From Lathyrus oleraceus (Eukaryota > Streptophyta > Magnoliopsida > Fabales > Fabaceae): 64,000 nt of DNA. The notes below the pieces were generated by a model. That model did no database searches. It worked only from the letters and a program-made list of their open reading frames with translations, and was not told the origin of the DNA. Shown in pieces: positions 46,134 to 56,995 of the stretch (position 1 is its first letter; the number at the start of each line of letters is the position of its first letter). The stretch is taken from the NCBI RefSeq assembly GCF_024323335.1, contig NC_066583.1, positions 369,893,952 to 369,957,951 on the forward strand. Direction: 5' to 3'. A program made the translations under genes and the position numbers.

Positions 46134-47351
46134 TTGAAGCCTAGTGGAGGCATAACAAAGAAAGGCACCTGCTTCCATTGCAGAAAGACCGGATACCGGA
46201 AGAGAAACTGCCCAAAGTACCTGGAAGATAAGAAGAATGGAGTAGAGACTTCAACTTCAGGTATTTTTGTTATTGAAATTAATTTATCTACTTCTGCATC
46301 ATGGGTATTAGATACTGGATGTGGTTCTCACATTTGTACCAATGTGCAGGGGCTAAAAAGGAGTAGAGATTTGGCAAAAGATGAAGTTGACCTACGAGTT
46401 GGCAATGGAGCAAAGGTTGTTGCTTTAGCCGTAGGAACTTATGTATTGACTTTACCTAGTGGTTTAATAATTCAGTTAGAGAAATGTTATTATGTACCTC
46501 CAATTAGCAGGAATATTATTTTCGTTTCTTGTTTGGACAAGTTTGGTTTTTCATTTATAATAAAGAACAATTGTTGCTCAATTTATTTGAATGATATATT
46601 CTATGCTACTGCACAAATGAACAATGGACTATATGTCCTTGATCTTGAAATGCCTATTTATAACATTAATACTAAAAGGATGAGACCTAATGAGTTAAAT
46701 CCAACTTACCTTTGGCATTGTCGATTAGGCCACATAAATGAGAAACGCATTTCCAAACTCCATAAAGATGGACTATTGGACTCTTTTGATTATGAATCAT
46801 ATGAGACATGTAGATCTTGTTTGATTGGTAAGATGACAAAGTGTCCATTCACAGGAAAAGGTGAAAGAGCTAATGATCTTTTGGCCCTCATACATACTGA
46901 TGTATGTGGACCATTGAACATACCAGCCAGAGGAGGTTTTCAGTACTTCATCACATTTACTGATGATTTCAGTAGATATGGTTATGTGTATTTAATGAAA
47001 CACAAATTAGAGTCCTTTGGAAAGTTCAAGAAATTCAAGAATGAAGTACAAAACCAACTAGGTAAGAATATTAAAACTCTTCGATTAGATCGAGGTGGTG
47101 AGTATTTAAGCCTAGAGTTTGATGACCATCTGAAAGAGTGTGGGATCCTATCCCAACTTACACCTCCTGGAACACCCCAATGGAACGGTGTATCTGAGAG
47201 AAGAAATCGAACCCTGTTAGACATGGTCCGATCCATGATGAGTCACGCCGATCTTCCAAACTCCTTTTGGGGACATGCACTATTGACAGCAACTTACACA
47301 CTTAACCCTTTTCCATCCAAAAAGGTTGAGAAGACACCATATGAGATATAG
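46134..47351 (+). pseudogene. copia D zinc knuckle, protease and integrase
   Basis: A long open frame carries the CCHC knuckle CFHCRKTGYRKRNCP (the His of CX2CX4HX4C is Tyr), the protease WVLDTGCGSHICTNVQGLK, and the pre-integrase zinc region LWHCRLGHINEKRISKLHKD with CRSCLIGKMTKCPF. The integrase core follows: HTDVCGPLNIPARGGFQYFI, TLRLDRGGEYLSLEF and SERRNRTLLDMVRSMMSHAD. The Asp, Asp, Glu residues are all present, so this is the best preserved part. The frame ends at 47351 after KKVEKTPYEI, and the integrase C-terminus continues in broken frames to about 47630. Confidence 0.87.
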
Positions 47352-47629
47352 AGTGGTAAGAAACCACATATGTCTTACATGAAGATTTGGGCTTGGAAAG
47401 TTTATGCGAAATGACAAATTTCAACTAAGCTTGAGCCCAAATCTGACAAATGCTTATTTTGGGGTATCCTAAAGAAACAAGAGGGTATTACTTCTACAAT
47501 CCTTCTGAAGGAAAAGTGTTTGTCGCTCGAACTGGAGTTTTTCTATAAAAGGATTTTATTTCCAAAGGAATCAGTGGGAGGAAAGTAGAGCTTGAAGAAA
47601 TTCAAGAATCACAAAGCATTGATACACCT

Positions 47630-49045
47630 ATGGAGGAATTAGAGCAGGAAACACAAGTAGTTATGGAAGAGCAACCTGCTCAAGTAGAACAAGACCAACG
47701 TAGGTCAAGCAGGATACGTCACCTACCTGAGAGATATGGATATCTCATAACTTATCAAGGTGATGTATTATTCATGGATCAAGATGAGCCTGTGATCTAC
47801 CAAGAGGCCATAATTGGTCCCGGGTCTGAGAAGTGGCTAGAAGCCATGGAATCTGAAATGAATTCCATGTACACAAACAAGTTTGGACCTTGGTAGAGCC
47901 TCCTGTAGGAGTTAACCCTATAGGATGCAAGTGGGTCTTCAAAAAGAAGACTGACATGGATGGTAAGGTACATACCTATAAGGCAAGACTGGTTGCAAAA
48001 GGATATAAACAAATTCATAGGGTTGACTATGATGAAACCTTTTCACCAGTTGCAATGCTTAAATCTGTTCGGATTTTACTTGCTATCGCTGCATATCATG
48101 ATTATGAAATATGGCAGATGGATGTAAAAACTACTTTCCTTAATGGGAATCTTCTTGAGGATGTGTACATGACACAACCTGAAGGATTTGACATACCAGA
48201 AGAAGCCCAAAAGATATGTAAGTTACAAAGATCAATCTATGGATTGAAGCAAGCTTCCAGAAGTTGGAATCTTCGTTTTGATGAAACAGTAAAACAACAT
48301 GGATTCATCAAGAACGAAGATGAGCCTTGTGTCTACAAGAAGGTTAGTGGGAGCATGATCGTTTTCCTGGTATTATATGTAGATGACATATTACTCATTG
48401 GAAACGATGTCCCTACCCTACAACAAGTAAAGTCTTAGTTGGGGAAATTCTTTTCTATGAAGGACCTGGGTGAAGCAGCCTATATATTAGGAATCAAGAT
48501 CTATAGAGATAGATCATAAAAACTTCTTGGCCAAAGTCAGAGTACATAAATAGACAAAGTGCCGAGACGCTTTAATATGCACGATTCTAAGAAAGGATTC
48601 ATACATATGCAACATGGTTTATGTCTATCAAAAACACAATCCCCTTCAACTAAGGAAGAAAGGGATCGCATGAGTAAGATTCCATATGCATCTGCAATAG
48701 GATCTATCATGTATGCCATGTTATGTACTCGACCAGATGTCTCGTATGCTTTAAGTGCAACGAGTAGGTACCAATCTGATCCCGATGATGCTCATTGGGT
48801 AGCTGTCAAGAATATCCTTAAGTATTTAAGAAGGACTAAGGACTCGTTCTTGATATATGGAGGTCAGGAAGAGCTTGCTGTAATTGGATACACCGATGCT
48901 AGCTTCCAGACAGATAAGGATGACTTTAGATCGCAATCTAGTTATGTGTTTTGCTTAAACGGTGGCGCTGTGAGCTGGAAAAGTTCAAAGCAAGATACAG
49001 TTGTTGATTCTACAACCGAGGCCGAGTATATTGCTGCCTCAAGTG
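47630..49045 (+). pseudogene. copia D linker, RT and RNase H, cut by Ogre
   Basis: The linker and RT start are at 47630-47896 (RRSSRIRHLPERYGYLITYQ, EKWLEAMESEMNSMY). After a frameshift near 47893 the RT continues at 47890-48438: YKARLVAKGYKQIHRVDYDE, DVKTTFLNGNLLEDVYMTQP, LQRSIYGLKQASRSWN, and an intact active site LYVDDILLIGND. Stops at 48438 and near 48520-48550 precede the RNase H frame (48559-49050): SKIPYASAIGSIMYAMLCTR, IGYTDASFQTDKDDFRSQSS, DSTTEAEYIAAS. At 49045 the coding sequence ends abruptly at the Ogre LTR. Confidence 0.87.
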
Positions 49046-52000
49046 TGTAAGACCCCAATTTTGGCCCTAAGATCCCTCATGGCCCATATCATATCATATC
49101 ATGGCCTCAAGGATCAATGCATACCCTGGCTGCCCTCCTAGTGGGTGGGATACCTTGTGAGTGTGGTTCTTGATCACCAAGCATGTATTGCATTTGTATA
49201 TCATTGCTTTTCATATGTTTACTAACAAAAAGTACAAAAATATTGTCATCTAACCATGTTTCTTGCAGATGAAGCTGGCTAAGTCAACACAGTCAAATCA
49301 GGCCTTGAGCAATTGATGGTGACCATTCTTGAAGAATTTGGACACCATGATTATTCATCAAGAGTTCATATAACTTATGGTATCGTTTGGAATCAAGATC
49401 TCAATTGAAAGAGACTTGGAATTCATCAGAACTTGGCTCAGTCAAACAAAAGTCAACAAAAGTCAACTGTGGCCAACTGTGGATTTAATCAGTGATTTGA
49501 TGATTGGAATTGATTGAAAATGCCTCATCCATGTCTATACAAGTCCTATTTGATATTTCAAAGACCAAGATTGAAGGAATTGAGCTCAGATAGAAAGTTT
49601 CCCGAAATGGCAAGTGGACCTGTAATCTCAGCTGCCCAAAATGGAAAGTTTTTCCCCTCAAGACAATTTCATGATACAAGCTGCAAATCAAAATTTGTCC
49701 AACATGAAAGTTGAAGATCTTGATCTCACCTTTCCAAAAAGTCCAAGAACTCAAAAATCCCATGTGTGGTTTGCAAGATATGGCTCAGTGAATTTCAAAA
49801 AAGACCCGTAATCAGGAGGGGATAACTACCACCTGGATTGTCCAAATTGCAAGTTCTTTATATGCACAAACTCCATTTAATGTGTACTTCAAGGGTGCAT
49901 AATTGGATTTCTTGGAAAAGGCTCCATGCAAAATGCCATTTTTGAGGTGAATCAATTTAAAGAGAGGGGCAAAATGGTCCACATTTGAAAATATTGGGAA
50001 TTTGAAAATAGGGCTTATACCAACAGCTTCCAAATGCTATTTTTGACTTGTTCCAAGTATCCAAATTCTGCTAAGAGTCTTCTAAGCATTGAAGAGAAAA
50101 AATCAAAAATGGACATAAACCATTTTTTCCACTAATTCATTTTTGCTTAATTATGCTTACACTTGGATTAGTGTTTTGATATATATATTATTAATCTCTA
50201 ACAGAATTGGGGTTTTTTAATCATTCTCTCGCAATCTGAAATTAAAAAGCTAACAGAAAATTCTTCACAAAAAAATCACATTCTCCCATTCTCCCATTTT
50301 TTTGCTCAAAAACCTCAAGACACTCTTGGCATCAATTGACCAATTGGGATGGATCTTTGGGAAAATTCTTTGCATATTCATCATTGTTAGCTATTGTGAA
50401 GTTTCTGTTTGCAGGAAAAATTCAAGAATCGCTCGCAAATTGCATCGGTGGAATCAATCTGCAACTTCCATAACAGTCCAAGAATTGGTGCGATTTGGAG
50501 ATTTTCGAGCTGCAAGAGTATCATCATTCATCTCCTACGAAGCTGTTCTGCATCTGTTTCGACATCTCGAAGCTCAACCTTCGCCGATTCCATTGCTGCA
50601 TAATCTCAAGGTTGGAAATCGAAATTTGCAGTTGCTTCAATTGAGCTAGGAATATTGTAGAGTGATGTTTGTATATTGTATAACAAGTTGTAGATGTTAA
50701 TTTCGTGACGAATTGTGTGAGTTCTTGCGAATTCGAGTTTCGACGCCGTCCGTTTCTTTCCTTCGATTCGCATTATGTAGTAATCTATTGTTGAAATTGA
50801 TTATGGATTCATGATCCTGAGACGAAACCGGTTCGACCGGTATAGGATTTGTTGATTTCCATCAAGATTTGCCCGAACCCTAGTTTCCCAGCGATGAACA
50901 GGCGAAGAAGATGAAGAACATTCAACATTTCTGGAAAAGAATTCGCTCCCAGATCTTCATGACCGCGTATTGCCTTGCGTTTCAGTGTTTGTCTTCCCAG
51001 GATCAATCTCAGCCATCCATCCAAACTAACCGAATCGGCGGCGTTTTAAGCATTGTTTTAGTTATTACAATTGTGCCACTGGCACCAAATTAAATTAATA
51101 AATCCAATAATATAATTCAAATAATAATTAAATAAATATTTTAAACCTTAAAAAATTCATATATGGCTCAAAAATAATCCAAAAAAATACCATTCTTTTT
51201 TTGTTAATCTTAATTTTTTCTCTACTATTTTATAGAAATCAAAAAGAAATATGTGCTTGGTAGAAAATTCAAATAGCCATAGAGATGTATTGATGTATGC
51301 TATTTCCACATATTGTACCATTTAAATTCTATAATCCACATGCTTAATCCAAATTAAGTGAAAATTGAAACATGGATTCTTGACTCATCTCTGGATTTTT
51401 TGACATAGGTTTGGGAATTTTTAGCCTATGGTTTATTATATGTGGTTTATTGAAATTGGATATGTATATATGTGACATGGTTTGATATGCTGAATTCACT
51501 AAATTGTTTACCATGCTTCCCTCTGGCCAATGGCCCTAATTTTTTGCATGAAACTCCTTTAATATGTTAACATCCCCTGTGAATTTTTGTGGATTTTTAC
51601 AATCCATTTTCAATTTGATTAAGATTTTTCCTTGCTGCCTACCATTGTTAGGACTTAGCTTGTGACACATTTTTTAGCATGTTGCCATATTCTCATAATT
51701 AATCCAATGACTATGAAAATTGATAGTATAGTTCTTAACCCCTGTAGCTATCTTTTGGCTTTGGTCCCATGTATTCCTAATGTACCGTTGCTGTTTACCA
51801 TCTAATTGAAGTGGGTGTATAATTGTAGGCTTCATTTGATGTTGTTTTTGCATGCCTTGTTATGTGTAATTAATTCCTATTGATCTACTAGTCCAAATGA
51901 CTTGAAAATTAACATGTGGCTTGTTGAATGTCTTCTGGTTAGAACATAATTTTTGTGGATTTTTTTGGTGCCATTTTGGCATTTATTTGAATGTGATCTT

Positions 52001-54494
52001 GCTGGTTGTTTGTATGAGACTCCACATTGCATCTTTTGCCTTCCATGTTGCATAAATAGAAATAGGAGCATAGTTTGAATATGGGACCAATTGGGATCCC
52101 TTTATATTGATATTACTTGAATTTGATCATGAATTGGCTGCTGTTTTAAGATTTTTCCATCTTTTTGACCCTAGGCTAGCCCTAGTGGTCATGTTACTTA
52201 CATTTGAAGTGAATTGTGCCTTTTCAGGTTAAGGAGTTAATGATTAAGGAATTTGCTCCACATTATGGATTGTGTTACTTGACACATATGACTAATGTAT
52301 TTGTTTTGTAGGATGTTTGGTTCATGTGAGCCTTGTGCTATGCACATCATTATTTGTATAATTGTACTTTGTTAATTGATTCTTATGTTGTTATCTGTTT
52401 ATGAATGGGATGCTGATTTTATTGGATTGTTTTCAGGTACCCTTTAGTCGCTCAGTTCTCTTAAGAACTCGCTTTGCTTTGCTTAAATAGCAACTTGCAT
52501 TGAGGTATAGAACCTTCTTCTTCATGTAGTCTGGAGACCCGGCTTGTTATTTGGCCGGGCAAATTGTCTGAAGTCCTCTTTAAGAGGCATTGATTGTGAT
52601 TGCTTATGTTTGTCCCAAGCAGGAAAAGTCCTCATTTGAGGCAATTGGTGGAAGGTAGAGATAAATAGCCTATCTCCCACTATTCAGTGTGTCTTCTCCT
52701 TGCTCCCATTACATGGTTGTAGCATTGAGATCCATACCCAAGATCTATCGAGTCAACAATTGGGGAAAGAGTTCCATCTTTCTGAACTCCCCCACATTCT
52801 TATATTTACATGCTCTCTCGGACCTGAGATAGAAGCAATGAGGCACACCCCTCATATCCTTTCATCTGCTTCACCTGAGCCCCTCAATGGCCAGGTTAAG
52901 AGCGACACTTACCTCTTACAGTGGACTTTCATAGTCAAACCCTTTTGCTTGAGCCTCATTGAATGGTTATAGCGTGTGCTACTTGAATTTATGTGATTGA
53001 TTACTTGATTCATTTATACATGATTATTTGATTGCCTTAGTGCATTTACTATCATTCATTGCTCCTTGTAGCATGTCCATTATTTCATACCTATGTGATT
53101 TGTTTGATTACCCATTGAGGAACCAGTTATAAGTCCCTGTAAGTTGGCATCTGTTCCCATGACATGGAAGAGATAGAGTGCAAGACCTCATTGGTCACTC
53201 ATATCTTCTTTGCTCTTTGTTTGAGCGTTGTTGTTGTATGTGAGGATTCATTGTAAGTCCCTGTGATGTGGCATTTGCATTCCTAGGATCATACTGTGGA
53301 GGTTAACATAAGTCCAGATGGATTGGCAGTTGACTTCCCTGTTTTGTTTTGTTTTATTCTGATGGAGATTAGTGTAAGTCCATAGAGTGGCTTCTGATAT
53401 TCTTACTTGTTTTAGGAGACAGGTATAAGACCATTGAGTGGCATCCAGTATCCGCTTTTATTTACTTTCATCTGTTACCATGTTCAGATTATTGCTCATT
53501 GCTTATTCCAAAGGACGCACTTGAGTCATCTTCTATATGACTTCAAGAGGCGAACCGCTTAAGAAGTTTTACATTCCACCATTATCCATTCATCCCATTG
53601 TGTCCTACCTTTTCACACATGTTTTAAAAACTTGAAATAAATGTTGTGCAAACATTCTCACCTCTTTCCAAATTAGAAACTTGGACCTTAAGTCCATGAT
53701 TTTTCCAAACTTCATTTTTGTAAATACTTCATTTTGAATTGACTTTAATCATACTTTGACCTTTTTGTAAATAATCCAAATAACTTCACCCATTCAAATG
53801 ATTTTGTGGCTTTGTCCATGTTTGTTAAGTTTTCATACATTAGCTATAGGTTTGATTTACCCTAGTTGGTTGATATTAATCTCGCCTATTTGTCCGTAGT
53901 AGATGAATTGTAAGTCTTCCTTGCTTATTATAGGGTTAACCCCTCTCTAGCAAGTTGAAGCTTTTCTCACATGGTGGACGTTGTTGTTTCTTAAGGTTGA
54001 GTTTTCTCCCGTGGGTAACGTAAGACCTTGGATGCTTTTGTTTTAAAATTGAATCCACTAACTTTTGGAAAATTTTTAGCCGAACTACGGCGTTTTGATC
54101 CTTACCTTTGATGGAAGGTACGTAGGCAACGGGTTCATCCGTTCAAACACAAAAATAATTAACATGTATATTCTTTCCCCACCATCCCAATCATGTTTGC
54201 ACAACACTTATGTCAAAACAAATAAATATTTTCTTATACAACAATTGTGAAAAGGGCTCCCTAGGAGTACCTAGGACGTGATGGGTGCCTAACACCTTCC
54301 CATTGCGTAATTTACCCCTTACCCCGATCTCTGATCTTTTTCATTAGTTTTCTACGTGTAAAACTTCTTAGGTTTTTGTTCGCTTTTTAACCAGTCCTTA
54401 GGATAAATAAAAGTGCGGTGGCGACTCTATATTCATTGTATACTTTGCTTATGATTTAACCAATAGATCATATAGTAACGAATACACCGCTACA
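49046..54494 (+). repeat. 5' LTR of Ogre element
   Basis: Begins TGTAAGACCCCAATTTTGGC and ends CACCGCTACA six bases before the primer site. Only the first 1708 bp can be compared with the 3' LTR. Short ORFs inside it are present in both LTRs, but I see no known domain. A degenerate motif array lies at 53129-53460. Confidence 0.88.
53129..53460 (+). repeat. degenerate repeats inside the Ogre LTR
   Basis: Five imperfect units share TATAAGTCC or TGTAAGTCC and, 8-12 bases later, GTGGCAT or TGGCA, at about 53129, 53250, 53308, 53364 and 53420. Spacing is 55-120 bp. The array looks like decayed tandem duplication. Confidence 0.55.
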
Positions 54495-54500
54495 GAAAAG

Positions 54501-54518
54501 TGGCGACTCTGCTGGGGA
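54501..54518 (+). other. primer binding site of Ogre element (tRNA-Arg type)
   Basis: TGGCGACTCTGCTGGGGA, the conserved Ogre primer site complementary to an arginine tRNA, not to initiator Met tRNA. Confidence 0.85.
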
Positions 54519-55786
54519 TAAAATCCTTGGTGGTATTGCCTACTTTTCACCCTTGTTGTGTGATATATCATTATTTGTTATTTGACATATTTTTGTACAA
54601 TTTGGGATAACTGTATTGATTGTAATGTTTGAATTGCTTGATATACAATTGCTGTTTGCTTTGGTGATCTCTGTGAGATGAGTTCTATACCCGAACTCGA
54701 GTGCACTCTAGGATAGGAGAATGGCATAGTCTTGTTGACTGGTGTGGAGTAGTCCTTAGCCAGTTGACTTGCGAGCCCATTCACTTGGTGGAGGTCATGT
54801 TGGATTAATAATGTCACACAAGTTATTTGTGGTTAGGCATTATTCTTCCAATCATGTGCCTTAGAAGCCAAGGACCTTAGTTACCAAACCCATCTTGGCC
54901 TATTTTTAGGACGTAGTGCGGAGGTCGTTCAGATGTCAGTTCTGATGCGATTGTCACGCGATACTACACTCATAAGAGTTTCTCTTGAGAATATTTTTGG
55001 AATACGAGTATTCGTTCCTCCGATAATATCCGAGGGATGGGACGATGATTATGGGAACCTCTGGTAGAACATGTCTGGCAGGTTTAAACCCTAGTACATT
55101 CCCTTTGGGTGGTTCTTAACCAAGACTCCATGCTCGTGACTCTCAGCAAACCCGTGATTCGTGGTTGAGTCGTTCAAACATCGTTAATATCAATGGATCC
55201 CGGATCAGGTGTAAAACCTAAAATCCACCAAAGCGGCTGGTTGATATTAAGGATGATTGAGCCGGTTCATGTACCGTTAATATCAATGGAACTTGGGTGT
55301 CGATAAGGTGAGAACCTAAATCCACCAAAATGGATGATTGATATTAGGGATACGTTGAGCTTTCCCACGACCTTTGTTTGGCGTGACTTGCTTGATCCTT
55401 GAGTGTGATTGTTGCATTCATACATTCATGCATCCATCTGCATTCCATATCATCAGATAAAAAGAAAATTTTCAAGGAACTCAAAAGGGGTCTATTTGCA
55501 AAAAAAATTCAAACATGGAAAAACCGGGAAAATTTTTTCACCTAATATATCTGATGAGATATTCTCATAGATGATCAAAGTGCTTAAACATTTCAAAGTT
55601 TGCAAATAAAACCCTCGAGTTCCTTTGAAATAAAAAAAACAAACATATGCATAAACACTTCATGCATCATTTGCATAAGCGAGTGTTTTGTTCCGGTCTC
55701 CCGTCCTGTGGTCTGACCCTGCGGTCTTCATTTATTTTGGAGACGCACCTCGCCGGTATTATACCAGGGCCGATTCTTCGAGATTG
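54519..55786 (+). other. Ogre 5' leader
   Basis: Non-coding region between primer site and gag start. Full Ogre elements can carry a separate ORF upstream of gag, but I cannot recognise it here. Two copies of a roughly 85-bp unit with inverted arms lie at 55177-55363. Confidence 0.6.
55177..55363 (+). repeat. paired stem-loop repeats in the Ogre leader
   Basis: Two tandem units (55177-55262 and 55277-55363) each start GTTAATATCAATGGA and end with TTGATATTAAGG or TTGATATTAGGG. The ends of each unit can pair, with CCTAAAATCCACCAAA or CCTAAATCCACCAAAA between them. Each could fold into a long stem-loop in the genomic RNA. Confidence 0.7.
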
Positions 55787-56090
55787 ATGGATCATCTTGA
55801 GCAAGAGAATTGCGAATTCAGAGAGATATTTGCCAGACTAAGTACTGTTGATGGATTTATTCCTGGTTAACCAATCCCGGGCTGGCATTGGCTATTGTTC
55901 TGGGGCATATAATGAGCAAGGTCTGTTCACGAGTGGAGGATTCATCCATGACGATCAGTCTGTTGAAGAGGAAGCTGCTGCTATCATTGAAGAAGATGCA
56001 GAGGATATGGGCAATTTTGTCATTCCTGGTGGTGTCTGCCACAATTGGGTCGTTGTGGATGTTCCTACAGTTGTCCATAGATCAGAGTAA
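55787..56090 (+). pseudogene. Ogre gag start fused to pre-RT fragment
   Basis: The gag frame starts at ATG 55787 (MDHLEQENCEFREIFARLS), a typical coiled-coil start of Tat gag. After about 20 codons it runs directly into a segment that in Ogre elements I recall lying near the protease/RT boundary: GFIP, then VNQSRAGIGYCSGAYNEQG in the next frame, DMGNFVIPGGVCHNWVVVDV and PTVVHRSE. Hence the capsid, zinc knuckle and probably the protease are deleted. An extra G near 55864 shifts the frame at the junction. Upstream of the ATG an open stretch (APRRYYTRADSSRL) is in frame with it, so the true start may be further up. It makes at most a very short peptide. Confidence 0.65.
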
Positions 56091-56560
56091 ATATGCTCAC
56101 TTTGTTTAAAACCCTTCTCCCATGCCAAAAGGAGAAGTGATGACATTGTTGGCAAAGCATTTAATACAATGATGTTTTCATCCAATTAATGCATTGTTAA
56201 ACATTTGTTTTTCCCTTTGTTTTCACTTTTTGCTTTTTCGCATGAAATCAGTGATCACAAAAAACCCTGAAAAACAAAAACAGCATTTTTCATCTGCATA
56301 AATGATTTGCTTGTTTAAATACAAAAGCTTTTCATTATCCAGAATCATTATGCAGGGATTTCTAAACCCATTGAACATAATGATCCAACGCCATCTCCCA
56401 AATTTGAATTCTTTGTATTCGAAGCCGAGGAAGATGATGTTGAAGGGGATTCCTGATGAGATTACCCACCTTCTTGAGCACAAAGAGAAGCTCATTCAGC
56501 TGTATCATGAGAATCAGCAAAACAGTCAAACTGGGGCATTACAAATGTAATGTAAAAAAA
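56089..56560 (+). pseudogene. Ogre intron-like region and RT-proximal linker
   Basis: After HRSE the frame stops and a non-coding stretch follows (about 56089-56340). A GTAAAT donor-like site lies at 56088-56093. Full-length Ogre elements are known to splice an intron close to this point. From about 56365, broken frames show the linker that precedes RT: HNDPTPSPKFEFFVFEAEED, then PDEITHLLEHKEKLIQLYHE. The RT domain itself never begins. An A/T-rich tract follows (56560-56640), probably at the second deletion point. Confidence 0.55.
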
Positions 56561-56656
56561 AAGAGGGTGAAAAAGATGAAAAAAATCAAAAATCAGGAAA
56601 TTTTTTTCAAATTTTTTCAAAAAGAAAAAAGAAAAATTATACCCTCAAGTCCCTAG

Positions 56657-56995
56657 TTGACTGATGCTGAATGGATTCAAAGTCGTTATGACCAGTTGAA
56701 TTTGATTGAAAAGAAGCGATTAACTGCCATGTGCCATGGTCAATTATATCAGCAGAGAATGAAGAAAGCATTCGACAAGAAGGTCAAGCCTCGTGTGTTC
56801 CGAGAAGGTGACCTTGTGCTCAAGAAAGTTTTGTCTTTCGCGCCCGATTCCAGGGGCAAGTGGACTCCAAACTACGAGGGTCCATATGTTGTTAAGAGAG
56901 CCTTTTCAGGCGGTGCTTTGATGCTTACAACAATGGATGGGGAGGATTTCACCCGTCCTGTGAATTCAGATGCAGTTAAGAGATACTTTGCCTAA
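56657..56995 (+). pseudogene. Ogre integrase C-terminal end
   Basis: About 112 residues of the polyprotein end are open: TDAEWIQSRYDQLNLIEKKR, GQLYQQRMKKAFDKKVKPRV, FREGDLVLKKVLSFAPDSRG, KWTPNYEGPYVVKRAFSGGA and the terminal VNSDAVKRYFA. This is the DNA-binding C-terminal (GPY/F-like) part of Ty3/gypsy integrases of the Tat lineage. The catalytic core that should precede it is missing, with a stop immediately upstream at 56654-56656. There is no ATG at the start of the frame, so it is unlikely to be translated alone. Confidence 0.85.

Larger units (their letters stand above)
42401..49045 (+). mobile_element. copia element D, interrupted by the Ogre element
   Basis: Plus-strand copia with a 1.34-kb 5' LTR (42401-43741), a decayed primer site (TTGTATCAGAGCCA, 43743-43756), a long leader and then gag-pol from 45407. 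It inserted into the LTR of copia F. Its RNase H is cut at 49045 by the Ogre element, so the 3' end and second LTR lie beyond the window, if they exist. Confidence 0.88.

Noticed and set aside
50302..50649. A 115-codon ORF in the Ogre LTR, repeated at 63549-63896
   Set aside because: It is duplicated only because it is in both LTRs; no domain or coding signature is seen.
54578..54817. A minus-strand ORF just after the Ogre primer site
   Set aside because: It is antisense to the element leader with no recognisable domain, and looks like a chance frame.
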